In this document: piece after piece, positions 37,201 through 47,665 of the stretch
How the letters are laid out: each line of letters starts with the position of its first letter
Numbering within the stretch: the stretch's first letter is position 1
Assembly (NCBI RefSeq): GCF_004664715.2
Contig: NC_051063.1
Location: 66,235,518-66,299,517 of the forward strand
Direction of reading: 5' to 3'
From: Peromyscus leucopus
Lineage: Eukaryota > Chordata > Mammalia > Rodentia > Cricetidae
DNA: 64,000 nt
Translations under genes and position numbers: made by a program
Notes under the pieces: model-generated
What the model was told of the DNA's origin: nothing
What the model saw: only the letters and a program-made list of their open reading frames with translations
The model's database searches: none

Positions 37201-37821
37201 TACAGGTGGAGCTGCTGTGCAGTGGGCTTAGTCTGTGTCCTTCTCCCTGGCCTTTGTCCCTGCTGCAAAGCTAGCTTCCCACTCTCTCACTCCATTATGG
37301 TTTCTGTTACCAAAGATTCATTACTTTCCCTGGAGAGACACAAGGAAAGTGTAGTTGTATCAGGTAAGGTACTAGCAGATAAAAGAAAGGACTGTCCAAG
37401 CCAGCTTGATGAGTCAATGTATATACTGTGGTTGTTTACATAGGCAACTCAACCATACGGTAGCCAGTCCCCTGGGCAACTTAGGCACAGTTGCACTATT
37501 GAAGAGTCCCATTCTAGTCAATTGCTTATCTCTTATGTAATCTCAGGAAGGAAGAACCTCATAAAGAGCTTATAAAGGTCTCATGAGGATCCCATGAGTG
37601 TTATAAGCTCTCCTTCCACATAGAAATTTGAATAGGCCCAGGCTCATGAGCATGCTCACAACTACTCTTTTTCAAGATAGTGGTGGACTTGTCCAACATG
37701 GGGAGAATGTGGAGGGCATGTCCAACATGGAGGGAACTTCTCCCCCTTTCCTTTGGCTCTTCAATTTTTCCATACCTTCTTCTATTATGTTCCCTGATGT
37801 CTCTGAAGCCTTGGAAAGGGA

Positions 37822-37822
<1 letters not shown>

Positions 37823-37860
<38 letters not shown>
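37823..37860. repeat. (CA)19 microsatellite, left part
   Basis: A clean CA run ending exactly where the ERV LTR begins. Its continuation is found at 41134-41170 on the far side of the element, so the two are probably halves of one tract. Confidence 0.95.
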
Positions 37861-37861
<1 letters not shown>

Positions 37862-38330
37862 TGTTGGTTTTTTACTCTTTTGGGGGGCCTGCCACCCAGC
37901 TCCCAAATAAATCATACACAAAGGTTTATTATTAATTATGAATGCCTGGCCTTAGCTTAGCTTGTTTCTTGCCAGTTTTCCTTAACTTTAAACTATCCCA
38001 TCTTTCTTTTGTCTCTGGGCTTTTCCCATTTTCTTACTTCTGTAACTCTTATTTTTACTCTGTAGTTTGCTATGTAGTTGAGTTGCTGGACCCTGGAGCC
38101 CTCCTCCTTCTCTTGATCCTTCTTCTTTTTTCTTCCTCCCAGATTCCTCCTTCTATTTATTCTCTCTGCCTGCCAGCCCTGCCTATTCCTCTCTCCTGCC
38201 TCACTTTTGGCTGTTCAGCTCTTTATTAGACCATCAGGTATTTTAGACAGTCACAGTAACACAGCTTCACAGAGTTAAACAAATGCAACATAAACAAAAG
38301 TAACACACCTTAAAATAATATTCTACAACA
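37862..38330 (-). repeat. 3' LTR of the ERV
   Basis: On the minus strand it begins TGTTGTAG and ends CCAACA. It carries AATAAA (plus-strand tttatt near 38222) and an AATAAATAG box (near 38151-38160) which could act as polyadenylation and TATA-like signals. Compared with the other LTR it has extra bases near 37890 and 37965. Confidence 0.85.
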
Positions 38331-38343
38331 TTTCTCCCTTCTT
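38331..38343 (-). other. Polypurine tract of the ERV
   Basis: Minus strand AAGAAGGGAGAAA immediately before the TG of the 3' LTR, the position where plus-strand DNA synthesis is primed in retroelements. Confidence 0.75.
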
Positions 38344-38919
38344 GTCTAAACAAAAAATGAAAGGTTTTAATTTTAACATAAGACCATATAGAATAAGAAC
38401 AACTATCAAATAAAGATTACATTCACAGTAAAATGAATTCCAGTTCATTTGTGTCTGGCAATTAAAAGAAAATACTCCATTTTCTATCCTATATTAGTGA
38501 ATCTAAAGTTTTATACCTAATTTACTTTCTATCATAACTAAAGAAAACTACAACTATAACTATCTAGTCTTCAACTCCATCAATGACCAAGAAGGATGTA
38601 ATATCTAACAACAGAGACATTTGGCTGCCTGGACAGGCAACCAAAGATCTTCTGCAATGTTGGGGCATCTATCTTCAGCCTACAGACCTAGAGTATCTGG
38701 CAGACTTTCCTATGAAACAGGAATTTTGGACTGTCTTGCCTTGTTTTATCATAGTTCATCAGTCACTTCCTCTGTGTCCTCCAGAATATCTGGCAGACAC
38801 TCTGTGAAATAGGAATTTTGAAAGACTTCCCTGCCTTATTTTGGCAAAGTTCAATAACTCTTTTTCTTGTGTGTCCTGCATGTCCAGTCTGCATAGCACA
38901 TTGCCAGCAGTAAAGTCAA

Positions 38920-38968
38920 GAACAGTTTCTTTGCCCAGTGGCTAACCTTGCCACAACAAAAGCAAACT
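38920..38968 (-). pseudogene. Relic of ERV gag nucleocapsid zinc knuckle
   Basis: On the minus strand, one frame encodes a stretch of the form C-F-C-C-G-K-V-S-H-W-A-K-K-L. This follows the retroviral CCHC box spacing (C-x2-C-x4-H-x4-C), but the last Cys is replaced by Leu, so it could no longer bind zinc properly. The frame is interrupted on both sides, and only this box of gag is recognisable. Confidence 0.65.
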
Positions 38969-39289
38969 CCATAAGGAGTTTCTTCAATGCCCATCATCTA
39001 CTCTGAAGTAAATTGGTGCTGCCAGGAGCAGATATGTCTCATTGTCATGAAAAACTTTAAATTAACAAAACATTTTAAATGCCATATTCTATATATCTTT
39101 GAAGTATTTGAAGACCATCTATCTAAAATATATCTATGTAACCTAGAAAACATATATCTACAAATTTGATGGTTATAAATGACTAACTACTGACTTATAT
39201 TTCTTGATTGTCCCATATAGTTTGTAATAAATAGCATTCAAAAACTAGAACTTTACCTTATATTTTTAAATAAACTGCATAAGTACAAT

Positions 39290-39480
39290 ACCTTAAACAA
39301 GAGTAGAAACATATATACAATATATGGTAACAAAAACTACCTTCAATTTGTATCAATATACATAAGCCCTTTAAACAAGAGAAGAAACATATATACAGTG
39401 TGACAAAATAACTTTAAATTTATATCAACACACAAAAATCCTTTAAGCAGAAATAAAAATATATATTTCTCTATATTCTT

Positions 39481-39513
<33 letters not shown>

Positions 39514-39560
39514 AGTGTTGTAACAAAATTACCTTAAATTTGTATCGATATACAAAAGTT
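39290..39560. repeat. About 75-bp tandem repeat, three copies, inside the ERV
   Basis: Three copies of a unit with 'ctttaaacaagagaagaaacatatatac' and 'aactaccttaaatttgtatcaatatac' words start near 39293, 39370 and 39441. The third copy is split by a (TATC)n microsatellite at 39480-39513. It lies in the non-coding interior of the provirus. Confidence 0.75.
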
Positions 39561-40662
39561 CTTACAAATATAAAATACTTGAGATCAATATTTGTCCCTT
39601 AATTTATAGTAGATTCAATAATCTATCCTATTATTTAAAGTAGATTCAACAATCTACCCTTCTATCTTATCATTCCTATATCCCCTAAATGATAACAAAT
39701 ATCCATAGTCCACCAAATAACCAAAAGCCTTCCACACCCCTCTTGGGAATGTGGATGTTGTATTCTCCACACTGCTTCCTGCTGTCTGTGGATGAAGTAT
39801 CTTTAGGGTCCCAGAGAGAAAAATTTGAGGTAATGGCCAAGTCCTGGAAAGACCAGCTATAAACTTAGCTGATAGATATCACCTGTCAAGGTTCAGAAGG
39901 TTTCCTCTGATCAAACCAGATCCATATTAACCCTGAAGGAATCTGCAGCTTCTCATCTCCTATGAAAACAAAACCTGAAGCATTTTTATTTCCATTTGAA
40001 AAATACCTCTTTTGACTTCTTTCTTAAAGTTAAGATGGCCCTAAAGTATCTAGGTTGGCTCAGTTTTACAGTCCTGCTCACAAGCCCGTGTCTGCCAGCA
40101 GCTGTTTGCTTGTTAGCATTCAAAAAATTCAGAATCAACAAAAAACTATACAAGATCCAGACTCCCTGTGTATTTCCTATCTTATGTGGATTTTTTTCTT
40201 TTACTCTCTCTTTAAAGACTTTATTTTATAAATTATTCTTTTTTTTCTATGAAATTCCCTTTTTCTTTTCTTATGCCTATGCACATTATTAAACACACTG
40301 GATCTCTTTTACTGCATGTCTTTTAGCCTTTTTGACCATGTGAACAAACTTTAAACTGCTAAGTGATGTGGACCTCTGCCCTAGGCTTTGGTGGCTGGCT
40401 CCACCCACTTCTCTGGTCTGGAAAGCCAAGCTGAAAGCTCACAAGCCCAGTCAGAGATTCATGGTGAGAACTGCATCCAACCCTAAAATGCCAATGCTTG
40501 CACTGTGGCAGGCATTCTTATTTAGTTTTTTGTTCCTACTTAATGTACTAGCTGCTCAAGGGCTCACTGACTGGCAGAAACTGTCAGGCAGAAACTCTTA
40601 AAGGAGCCATATCCCCCTCCCTTTTTTTTCTTTTCAACTTTCTCAGGACCTAGTATATTCAA

Positions 40663-40681
40663 GTTCCATGTTGGTATGCCA
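40663..40681 (-). other. Primer-binding site of the ERV (Lys-tRNA type)
   Basis: Minus strand TGGCATACCAACATGGAAC, three bases after the end of the 5' LTR. It resembles the site complementary to tRNA-Lys(1,2), with G-to-A changes and one extra base. Lys primers are usual in several ERV2/betaretrovirus-like groups. Confidence 0.65.
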
Positions 40682-40684
40682 AAA

Positions 40685-41130
40685 TGTAGTTGTTTTACTC
40701 TTTTGGGGGGACTGCCAAATAAATCACACATGGAAGCTTATTATTCTTTCTTATAAATGCCTGGCCTTAGATTGGCATTTCCTTGACTTTAAATTAGCTC
40801 CATCTATCTTTTGCTTCTGGGCTTTTTCCATTCTTTTACTTCTGTAAATCTTACACCATGGCTTTCTGTGTAGCTGGATGGCTGGCCCCTGGAGTCCTCC
40901 TCCTTCTCTGTCTACTTCCTTCATTCCTTGACCTTTTTTCCTCCTAGATTTCTCCTTCTATTTATTCTTTCTGCCTGCTAGCCCCACCTATACTTTCTCT
41001 TGCCTTGCCATTGGCCATTCAGTTCTTTATTCGACCATCAGGTGTTTTAGACAGGCACAGTAACACAGCTTCACAGAGTTAAACAAATGCAGCATAAACA
41101 AAAGTAGTACACCTTAAAATAATAGTGTAC

Positions 41131-41134
<4 letters not shown>
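40685..41134 (-). repeat. 5' LTR of the ERV
   Basis: It matches 37862-38330 over its whole length with substitutions and small gaps. It ends at the CA microsatellite on the right, so its first bases on the minus strand blur into the repeat (agtgtacaaaaca against attctacaaca in the other LTR). Confidence 0.85.

Positions 41135-41220
<86 letters not shown>
41134..41220. repeat. (CA)n(GA)n microsatellite, right part
   Basis: About 37 bases of CA followed by 50 bases of GA. The CA part is probably the right half of the tract at 37823-37860 that the ERV split. Confidence 0.95.
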
Positions 41221-41224
<4 letters not shown>

Positions 41225-41899
41225 CTTCCACTTAGGGATGAGCATTAGGCCACTAAGCCACATCAGCAGAATAGACACTTGTTCCCAACAATTTCAGTCA
41301 TCATGAATGAAACCTCTGCAATAAGTGCTGCCCACTGTCAAAACAAGGCTCCTTGAACTGTGAGCTGACAGCAGCAGTAATCTACATATATAAGCAAAAA
41401 TATTTGGAGGAATTTGACAGGCAGATCACACCTATTTAACATAACAATAGCAGACGCCTCCTCTCTGAGGTCTGTAATTTCCCCAGTCTCAGAGCATTCC
41501 CCCCCCCCCCAATTATAGTACCAAACACAGGTTCTTTCCTGTAGACCAGGCCTTAACTTCAACCAGAAAATAGTTGGGTGTTCCCATAACAGTCACACCA
41601 CTGTTGTACTTATGGACATAGCTTACCTGGAATGTTGATAGGGAGGAGTGATTGACTCTTTCTCTACAAGCTGTGATTATCTGGAACTTAGGTACAAATC
41701 ACACCCCAAGGATCTCACTTGAATGCACATCTGCCTCACCTACCACTATTTAATTCCATTATTCCCTATTAAGTTTCAACCACAGACTGAACCTGATGCA
41801 CTCTTACATAGTCAGAGTAATCTCTCCACTTCCAGAAAGAAACATTGTCTCAGAGATATTAATGCTGGCTAATAAACCACATTCTGTGAATTCTATAAC

Positions 41900-42480
41900 T
41901 GAACATGTGTTTGCTTATGTCAATATATACCCACAGTTTCACAAGAATGTCTATTGTGTGATTTCTTATTATTGGAATTGCTATATCATCAGGTGCATGC
42001 ATCTTAAATTTTTAATATTGTGAAATCTTCCTCTGAAGGGATCAATCAATCAATACACACTCCCACTGATGTACTCTGTATAAGCATTGTACATCACCAG
42101 AACTTAATGCAAAGCCATTCTTTATTTTAGTTGGCATTTCTTTAATTTTGAGTGATTCTCGGGGGTTTGTTGGCCATTTTTTTTGTTCCTGGGAATACAT
42201 TCATGTTTGTCTTTCTTGTTGAATTATAGGGACTCCTGTAAATTGAGGGATTAATGTGTTTGACTATAATATCTTTCCAGTATTTTTCCTGAGCTTTGAT
42301 CTTTTCCATAAAACAGTTTGTTCATGATTTTTTTATTCTGAGAAAATATATGTAGCATGCAGCTTACCAGTTAGCCATCTTAAAATGTACATTTAGTGGC
42401 ATTAAGTTTATTTACAATGTTGTATACCATCACCACTAGCTACTCGTAGAGTTTTTCCATCTTCCCAAACAGAATTCTAT
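41900..42480. mobile_element. Old L1M-type LINE 3'-UTR fragments
   Basis: Two segments resemble the 3' untranslated region of old mammalian L1 elements: 'attggaattgctatatcatcagg', 'cactcccactgatgtactctg' (41960-42110), and 'taaaatgtacatttagtggcattaag...catcaccac' (42380-42440). In the usual L1 order the second precedes the first, so there are two pieces or a rearrangement. The divergence is high. Confidence 0.5.
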
Positions 42481-42529
42481 CAGGGTTTGGCAATAGCTCC
42501 CTGTGTCTCCTCCCCTTGGCTCCTGGAAC

Positions 42530-42682
42530 CCTTCCACAAAGCCCAGAAAAGGGTATCAGACCCTTTGAAGCTGGATTACAGGCTTTTGTGAGCCATGCTA
42601 TATGGATGCTGGGAACCAAACTCCTGTCCTATGTAAGAGTGGTTTGCATGCTTAACCACCAAGCCATCTCCCCAGCCCCTAC
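42530..42682 (-). mobile_element. B2/B3-type SINE
   Basis: It ends in 'gcatgcttaaccaccaagccatctccccagcccc', the reverse complement of the classic B2/B3 head (ggggctggggagatggctt...). The body 'gggtatcagaccctttgaagctgg', 'tggatgctgggaaccaaactcc' also fits. Confidence 0.85.
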
Positions 42683-43795
42683 ATTGGTTATATTGCTGGT
42701 GTCATGTTTAAGACACCATTGTGAGGTCTGGTATCTGAAGCTTCCTTTAGCTTTGCTACTAAGGCTTCCTGCATTCTCAGGTGTTTAGTCCATGTCTGAC
42801 CCATAGAGTGAAGTCAGCCTATGTGCTTTCTTCAGACTAATCTCTTAAGTTCTTTCCTGTTTCTCTGTGTGTTATGTAAACTGGTTCAACTTCAGCATTC
42901 TGGGCTCTTTCAGGTGGAAATTCCATAAATTTTTTCCCTACCTTTTGGGAATTGCTGACCTGGCCAGCTGCTGGCTTGTTCAAACCACATCAGACTTTTC
43001 TTCTGAACCTCAAGTAGTATGTTATTTTCTTTGTACATGATCACAGCTGTTTCTGCTCCATCATCCCTGAAGCCAGTGGAAGATGGCAGCCTCTCTCTAT
43101 CCCAGCACTGCCCTCATGAGTGGCAGGGCTCATAGGTTCACTGTAGTGAAGAAGATAATTGCACTCATTGGCAATGGCAGAAACCAACCCAATAGATCTA
43201 CTTTGTGTGACTTTCCATTTGGTATTGTACTTTTAAAGTCAGTCAAATTTGTGAATATTTTCCTGTGTGGTTTATGAATTTTTATATCTGGACAAAAATG
43301 GTCTACTCGTGTTGAGATTGTTCAAAATAACCAAAAGGCCTCCAAAACAATAACCAACATTACACATATTTATACTAGTATCTGTATCATTATTGGATAG
43401 CCTTTACATTTGAGGTTATCACTCATCATGGCCTCTCTGGAGTATGCTGGGGTGAAAGGGTATAGCTGCCCCAGTCTGCCATGATGACCTGCCACTACAT
43501 GTCTCCTCATTCCTAAGCAAGTCTACAGCAAAGACAAGTAGATACAAACTGGTCAGTTACTTGTCACAGCCAAACTAGAATCATACCTTTGAACATAGAA
43601 GCAGGAGAAGTAATTAGAAGACATGTGTAGTCTTGTGGATGAGCTGGAAGCCTCTGGAATCTGGCCCTCTCATCCCACTAATAGCTACACATCCTACATT
43701 GAGAGCAGAATTACATATGAATAGCAGACTGGTGAAGCATGGCTAACTGAGGCACTCCTATGATCCTAAATGCAGGGCAGAAAAAGTGTAGTTTG

Positions 43796-44740
43796 ATTTT
43801 TATTTATTTTTGATTGATAAACATTTTATATATGAGTATTATGTATTTTGATCAAGTCCAACTCCTCATTCATTTCTCCCCAATCCCACCCCTACCACTA
43901 CCTTCCCTCACAATTACATGGTTCTCTTTTCAAATCAAAACAGCCCATAGAGTCCACTGGTATTGCCAGTGTGTTCATGGGTATAGGGCTATCTACTAGA
44001 ACATGGATAGCCTCTCAGAGGACACATCTCTGAAGAAAACTGACTCTCCCTCTCTCAAGCAGCCATCAGTTGCCAATAACTCCTCAGCTAGGGGGTGGTA
44101 TTTCCCAATGCCCCCCACTCCATGATGGTGTTTTATCTGACTTGATCTTGTACCAATCTTGTGCATATGGTCACAGCCCCTGTTAGCTCATATGAGCAAC
44201 TGGCACAGTTTGTTCAGAAAACAGTTTTGCTTTAGTCACCTACCACCTCTGGCCTTTGAAATCTTTCCACACACAGCTCCTTTCCATGGGGATTTGAGAG
44301 CTTTGGATGTTTAATATTGTGTTCCATTTGGGGCTCAATGCTCCAGGATCTCTTATTCTCTGCACTTTGGCCAGTGGTGGATCTTTGTGTTAATTACCAT
44401 CTACTGTGAAAGGAAGCTTTTCTATGTGTGGAGAGATGTGTTATTCCATTGGAATAACAATAAGTCTTGAGTCATTTGAATATTATGCCTATTTGGAAAA
44501 ATAATAGTAATAGGTTCTCCCCTAGGTCCTAGGACCTAATTAACCTTGGGTTCTTTGCCCTATTAATGGTACCAGGAACCAGTTCTGTCTTGTGGAGTGA
44601 GCCTTAAATACAATTTGAAAGTGGTTGGTTGCGTCTATGACATTCATGCCATTATTGCACCAATGAGCCCATCTTGCTAGGCTGGTCATTATTGCATATG
44701 GAAGGGTTCACAGCAGGATAAGAGTATTGATTGCTTTTCT
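43796..44740 (-). mobile_element. LINE-1 3' end, 5'-truncated
   Basis: The minus strand ends in an A-rich tail (plus-strand tttttatttatttttgattg at 43796). The body has the rodent L1 3'-end text, including 'ggggatttgagagctttgg', 'ggggctcaatgctccagg', 'ttctccctaggtcc'-like words and 'attgcaccaatg'. The right part repeats 1-400. It has no ORF2 coding and is a 5'-truncated copy of about 0.95 kb. Confidence 0.75.
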
Positions 44741-44861
44741 CTCCTGGTGATGTGCATAGCACTTCAGCACTACGGAAGATAGCCCTAGTAGAGATGAAGC
44801 TTCTAGGTCAGTACCTAATGGTAAATGTAGTAAGTATTTTCAAAGAAAAGCTAGGGAGAGG

Positions 44862-44916
44862 GGAGTAGGAAGACCAGGAGTTCAAAGACAGCCTTGGCTA
44901 CATGAAATCTTATCTC

Positions 44917-44921
<5 letters not shown>
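44862..44921 (+). mobile_element. 3' half of a B1/PB1-type SINE
   Basis: The text 'agaccaggagttcaaagacagccttggctacatgaaatcttatctcaataag' is the right half of a B1-like SINE, with the GA repeat that follows acting as its tail. Confidence 0.65.

Positions 44922-44959
<38 letters not shown>
44922..44959. repeat. (GA)19 microsatellite
   Basis: Pure GA run, tail of the B1-like fragment on its left. Confidence 0.95.
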
Positions 44960-44961
<2 letters not shown>

Positions 44962-45829
44962 AGAGAACAGGGACACTAGGCCTTCCAGGAAGAACAAGGC
45001 TTCCTGATGGGAGGCTGTGACCCAGGCAGAAGTGTGGGGACATGGAGGCACACTGTGCTGAGCTGACTCCACCCTTTCTTCACTGTCAACACCGTGCCTG
45101 GCTTACAGAGATGGTGAATCTGAGAGTTTACAGACACAGAGAGGAAACAAGCAAGACTACTTATTTTCCTGGGATCACAGTCCATGCAATGGTTCAAAAT
45201 TGACAAGGCTCTAGAACCATCTCTCACTCATTTTTGCTCTCTTACAGCCATAAAGGAGACCTAGGGCACCAATACACATTTGCCATTCTGTCATTTCATG
45301 CAGCAATTCCAGGGCTGCACCATGCAGCTTGAATACAGTAATGCATCGTTCAGATGGTTGGGCTTTGGAAGCAGGCAGTCTGTGGTGAAGATCATATGGT
45401 ATGCTGAAAGGGCTATTGCAGTGGACTATTGCAGTGGATGGAAGGAAGCCCTGGGTACCAGGAGGCCGGCATGGAGAAATTACTTCTTCAGCAGCCAACT
45501 GACACCAACTGGCAGAGAGGCGATGCTCGTACCAGTTTGGGAAGGGCTGATTCTGAGGGTGGAGCAGCGGTTGGTTTTTATCTTATTTACTCATCAGGCC
45601 CCTCTGACATCCTGATGACCTCTGGAGACATGGGGGTTGGAGATGGCCTCTTTGACATCAACAGTCAGGTATCTTTTCTACTGAAATTATGTACCAAAGA
45701 AAGCAAGTTCATAAGAGTAATGTCAATGTTTAAGAGAAATCCAATTTCCTAATTTTTAGATGGGCTGCTGGATTCCAGAGCACTAAGACTGACCCTTCAG
45801 CTGTGTTACTAATGTCATGTTTCTTTCAG

Positions 45830-45899
45830 CTGAAAGCAGTGATGGATCCAGTTCAGAAGATGGCAGTGAGGACCAAAATGTGAAAACTAAGAGGAATAG
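45830..45899 (+). CDS. Tcerg1l: Tcerg1l internal exon (acidic Ser-rich linker after WW)
   Basis: A 70-base exon between acceptor tttctttcag and donor GTAGGT. Its first two bases join the final A of the WW exon to make a Thr codon. It then encodes 22 residues, ESSDGSSSEDGSEDQ followed by NVKTKRN, and ends with AG, two bases into a codon. The Ser/Asp/Glu-rich run is a likely casein-kinase-2 type phosphorylation region. The KTKRNR-like basic patch, if the next codon gives Arg or Ser, could help nuclear import; both are inferences. In TCERG1-family proteins FF domains should follow, but their exons are not in the window. Confidence 0.88.
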
Positions 45900-46889
45900 G
45901 TAGGTGGCACTATCCTATCCTGTTGTGTCTTCCCTGGATACTGTTGTGTATGAAAAGAAAACACTTCCATTACATTGAATTTGAGCAAAAAAAAAAAATC
46001 AGTTTAACTGTGAAGCAGATGGTACGGGCTATCTCTTGGCACCTGCTCTGGACATGTCACTGAAGTTCAGGGGCACATTCTCAGCTTCCAGAACCCTGTG
46101 GAAGTGGTCATGGTGGCCCACTACTCAGGGCAGACTTATGCTGTGTAAAATACTAAGTCAAGGCAGGCAGTTCTGGCTGGATATTGCCTCTTTGGGTCTT
46201 GCTTGCAATCCATCCGTCCCTTCCTTGTCTGGAAGTTCATCTGGAAGTGAAACTGTGGACCTGTCTGCAGAACTCATGTGGTACTTCATGACATAAAGGT
46301 ATCTATCAAGCTGGCTTGTAGTTACTGCATAGCTGCATGTGTAGGGATAGAACATTTATCCTTTCCTTTTTAGTGTCTCTCACAAGGTCACTGGTCTGTC
46401 CTCTGTATCCTGAGCATCACATACATGGGATATGCTGGGGCAATATAGGTGTCTAAGTCCTCAGAACAGGACAGAGGAAGGAAGGATGTGGTTGCAGGCA
46501 CCTTTATGAACTTAGAAGAGTAGGGGGTGAGACTTGAATGCTAAGCAGTACTTCTCAGGCTACGTCATGAACTTAGCTGTCCTTGGTAGGTGGGACCTGG
46601 ATGGATATCCCACTGGAACCAGGGACTTGCTTGGGCCCATCAGGTACTTTTACCATTGCATCTAGCTTCTGTATCAGTTCCTCTCATGATCCAGAAATTT
46701 AAAGGCTTTGGTCAAGCATGTTGGCAACATTTTCTCTTTAAAAAAATGTCCCTTAGAAGAAGAAGCAAACATTTGGCATAACAAAGAATGAAACCTTGTT
46801 TTAGAGACACTATCCATTTTCACCCCCTTGGTCCTTCATCCTGAGATATTTCAGTAAACAAAAGGATGATGTAAAAACTAGATGCTTGG

Positions 46890-47048
46890 GCAGGGCGGTG
46901 GTGGTGCATGCCTTTAATCCCAGCACTCAGGAGGCAGAGCCAGGTGGATCTTTGTGAGTTCAAGGCCAGCCTGGTCTACAGAGTGAGTTCCAGGAAAGGC
47001 GCAAAGCTACACAGAGAAACCCTGTCTCGAAAAACCAAAAAAGAAAAA
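46890..47048 (+). mobile_element. B1 SINE, first of a pair
   Basis: A nearly intact B1 with 'gcctttaatcccagcactcagg', 'caaggccagcctggtctacagag' and 'gagaaaccctgtctcgaaaaacc'. The variant 'ccaggaaaggcgcaaagctacac' is one I associate with cricetid rodents. The left 17-base target duplication (aaaaactagatgcttgg, 46873-46889) has its partner only after the second B1. Confidence 0.95.
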
Positions 47049-47060
47049 TACAAATGATTT

Positions 47061-47223
47061 GCTGGGCAGTGGTGGCGCACACCTTTAATCCCAGCACTTG
47101 GGAGGCAGAGCCAGGCAGATCTCTGTGAGTTCAAGGCCAGCCTGGTCTACAGAGCAAGATGCAGGACAGGCTCCAAAGCTACAGAGAAACCCTGTCTCGA
47201 AAAATCAAAAAAAAAAAAAATCC
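47061..47223 (+). mobile_element. B1 SINE, second of a pair
   Basis: Same family as the first copy but with the 'gcaggacaggctccaaagctac' variant, so it is not a simple local duplication. It ends in an A-tail (aaaatcaaaaaaa...). The exact second copy of the target duplication lies at 47224-47240. Confidence 0.95.
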
Positions 47224-47400
47224 AAAAACTAGATGCTTGGCCAGTTTTATCCCTGTCAACCAGCACTCAGGGTGGATTCTTCTCTCCAAGGAAAGCTCCA
47301 GTTAGATTGGAGGAAGACCTAACTGAGTTCAGAATCAAGGAGGTTTCTAGAACTTTGAAGGATAAAAAGACCAACACTGTCATTCAGTAGGGGGTGGGTT

Positions 47401-47440
47401 TCTTTTTTTTTTTTTTGTTTTTGTTTTTGTTTTTGTTTCC
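47401..47440. repeat. T-rich (TTTTTG)n tract
   Basis: A T-run followed by four TTTTTG units. Confidence 0.9.
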
Positions 47441-47606
47441 TGGGACCAAGCCTGTCATCCCAGTCTTGAGGGCCTTTGCTTTCTGATGGCCTCAACTTTT
47501 GCCCTTAAAAGGTTGCTTTGTAGGAGAGTGAAAGAAATACCTGTGTGGCCACAGGAGATTTTTATGCAGGGTTGTTGGTGGTTCAAGGGTTTGAGGAGGG
47601 CAGGTT

Positions 47607-47665
47607 TTGTTGTTGTTGTTGTTTTTCTTTTCTTTCTTTCTTTCTTTTTTTTTTTTTTTTTTTTG
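47607..47665. repeat. (GTT)n, (TTTC)n and poly-T tract
   Basis: Short GTT and CTTT repeats merge into a T-run of about 24 bases. They generate the Lys/Asn-rich part of a minus-strand ORF that is not a gene. Confidence 0.9.

Larger units (their letters stand above)
37862..41134 (-). mobile_element. ERV2-type provirus with two LTRs, internally deleted
   Basis: Two direct repeats of about 450-470 bases (37862-38330 and 40685-41134) flank a 2.35-kb AT-rich interior. On the minus strand the order is 5' LTR, primer site, leader with tandem repeats, a relic of gag and a polypurine tract, then the 3' LTR. LTR ends are TG and CA. There is no long gag, pro, pol or env frame, so the copy is defective. 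The LTR text ('taaaacacctgatggtctaa', 'ggcaggcagagagaataaat') is one I know from muroid ERV2 elements, probably the mys/MYSERV group; the family name is tentative. The LTRs differ by many substitutions and indels, so the insertion is old. Confidence 0.85.
30969..45829 (+). other. Tcerg1l: Tcerg1l intron between exons 3 and 4 of the window
   Basis: A 14.9-kb intron with the slightly unusual donor GTAATT and acceptor tttctttcag. It is the repeat-rich part of the window: a SINE at 31570-31810, the TATG array at 33451-34270, the ERV at 37862-41134, L1 pieces at 41900-42480 and 43796-44740, and several microsatellites. In 31811-33100, 34280-37800, 42690-43790 and 44960-45829 I see no repeat or gene that I can name; ORFs there are short. 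Confidence 0.8.

Noticed and set aside
37862..41134. Two independent solo LTRs rather than one provirus
   Set aside because: A primer site and a polypurine tract sit exactly at the inner LTR borders, and a gag relic lies between, all in one orientation.
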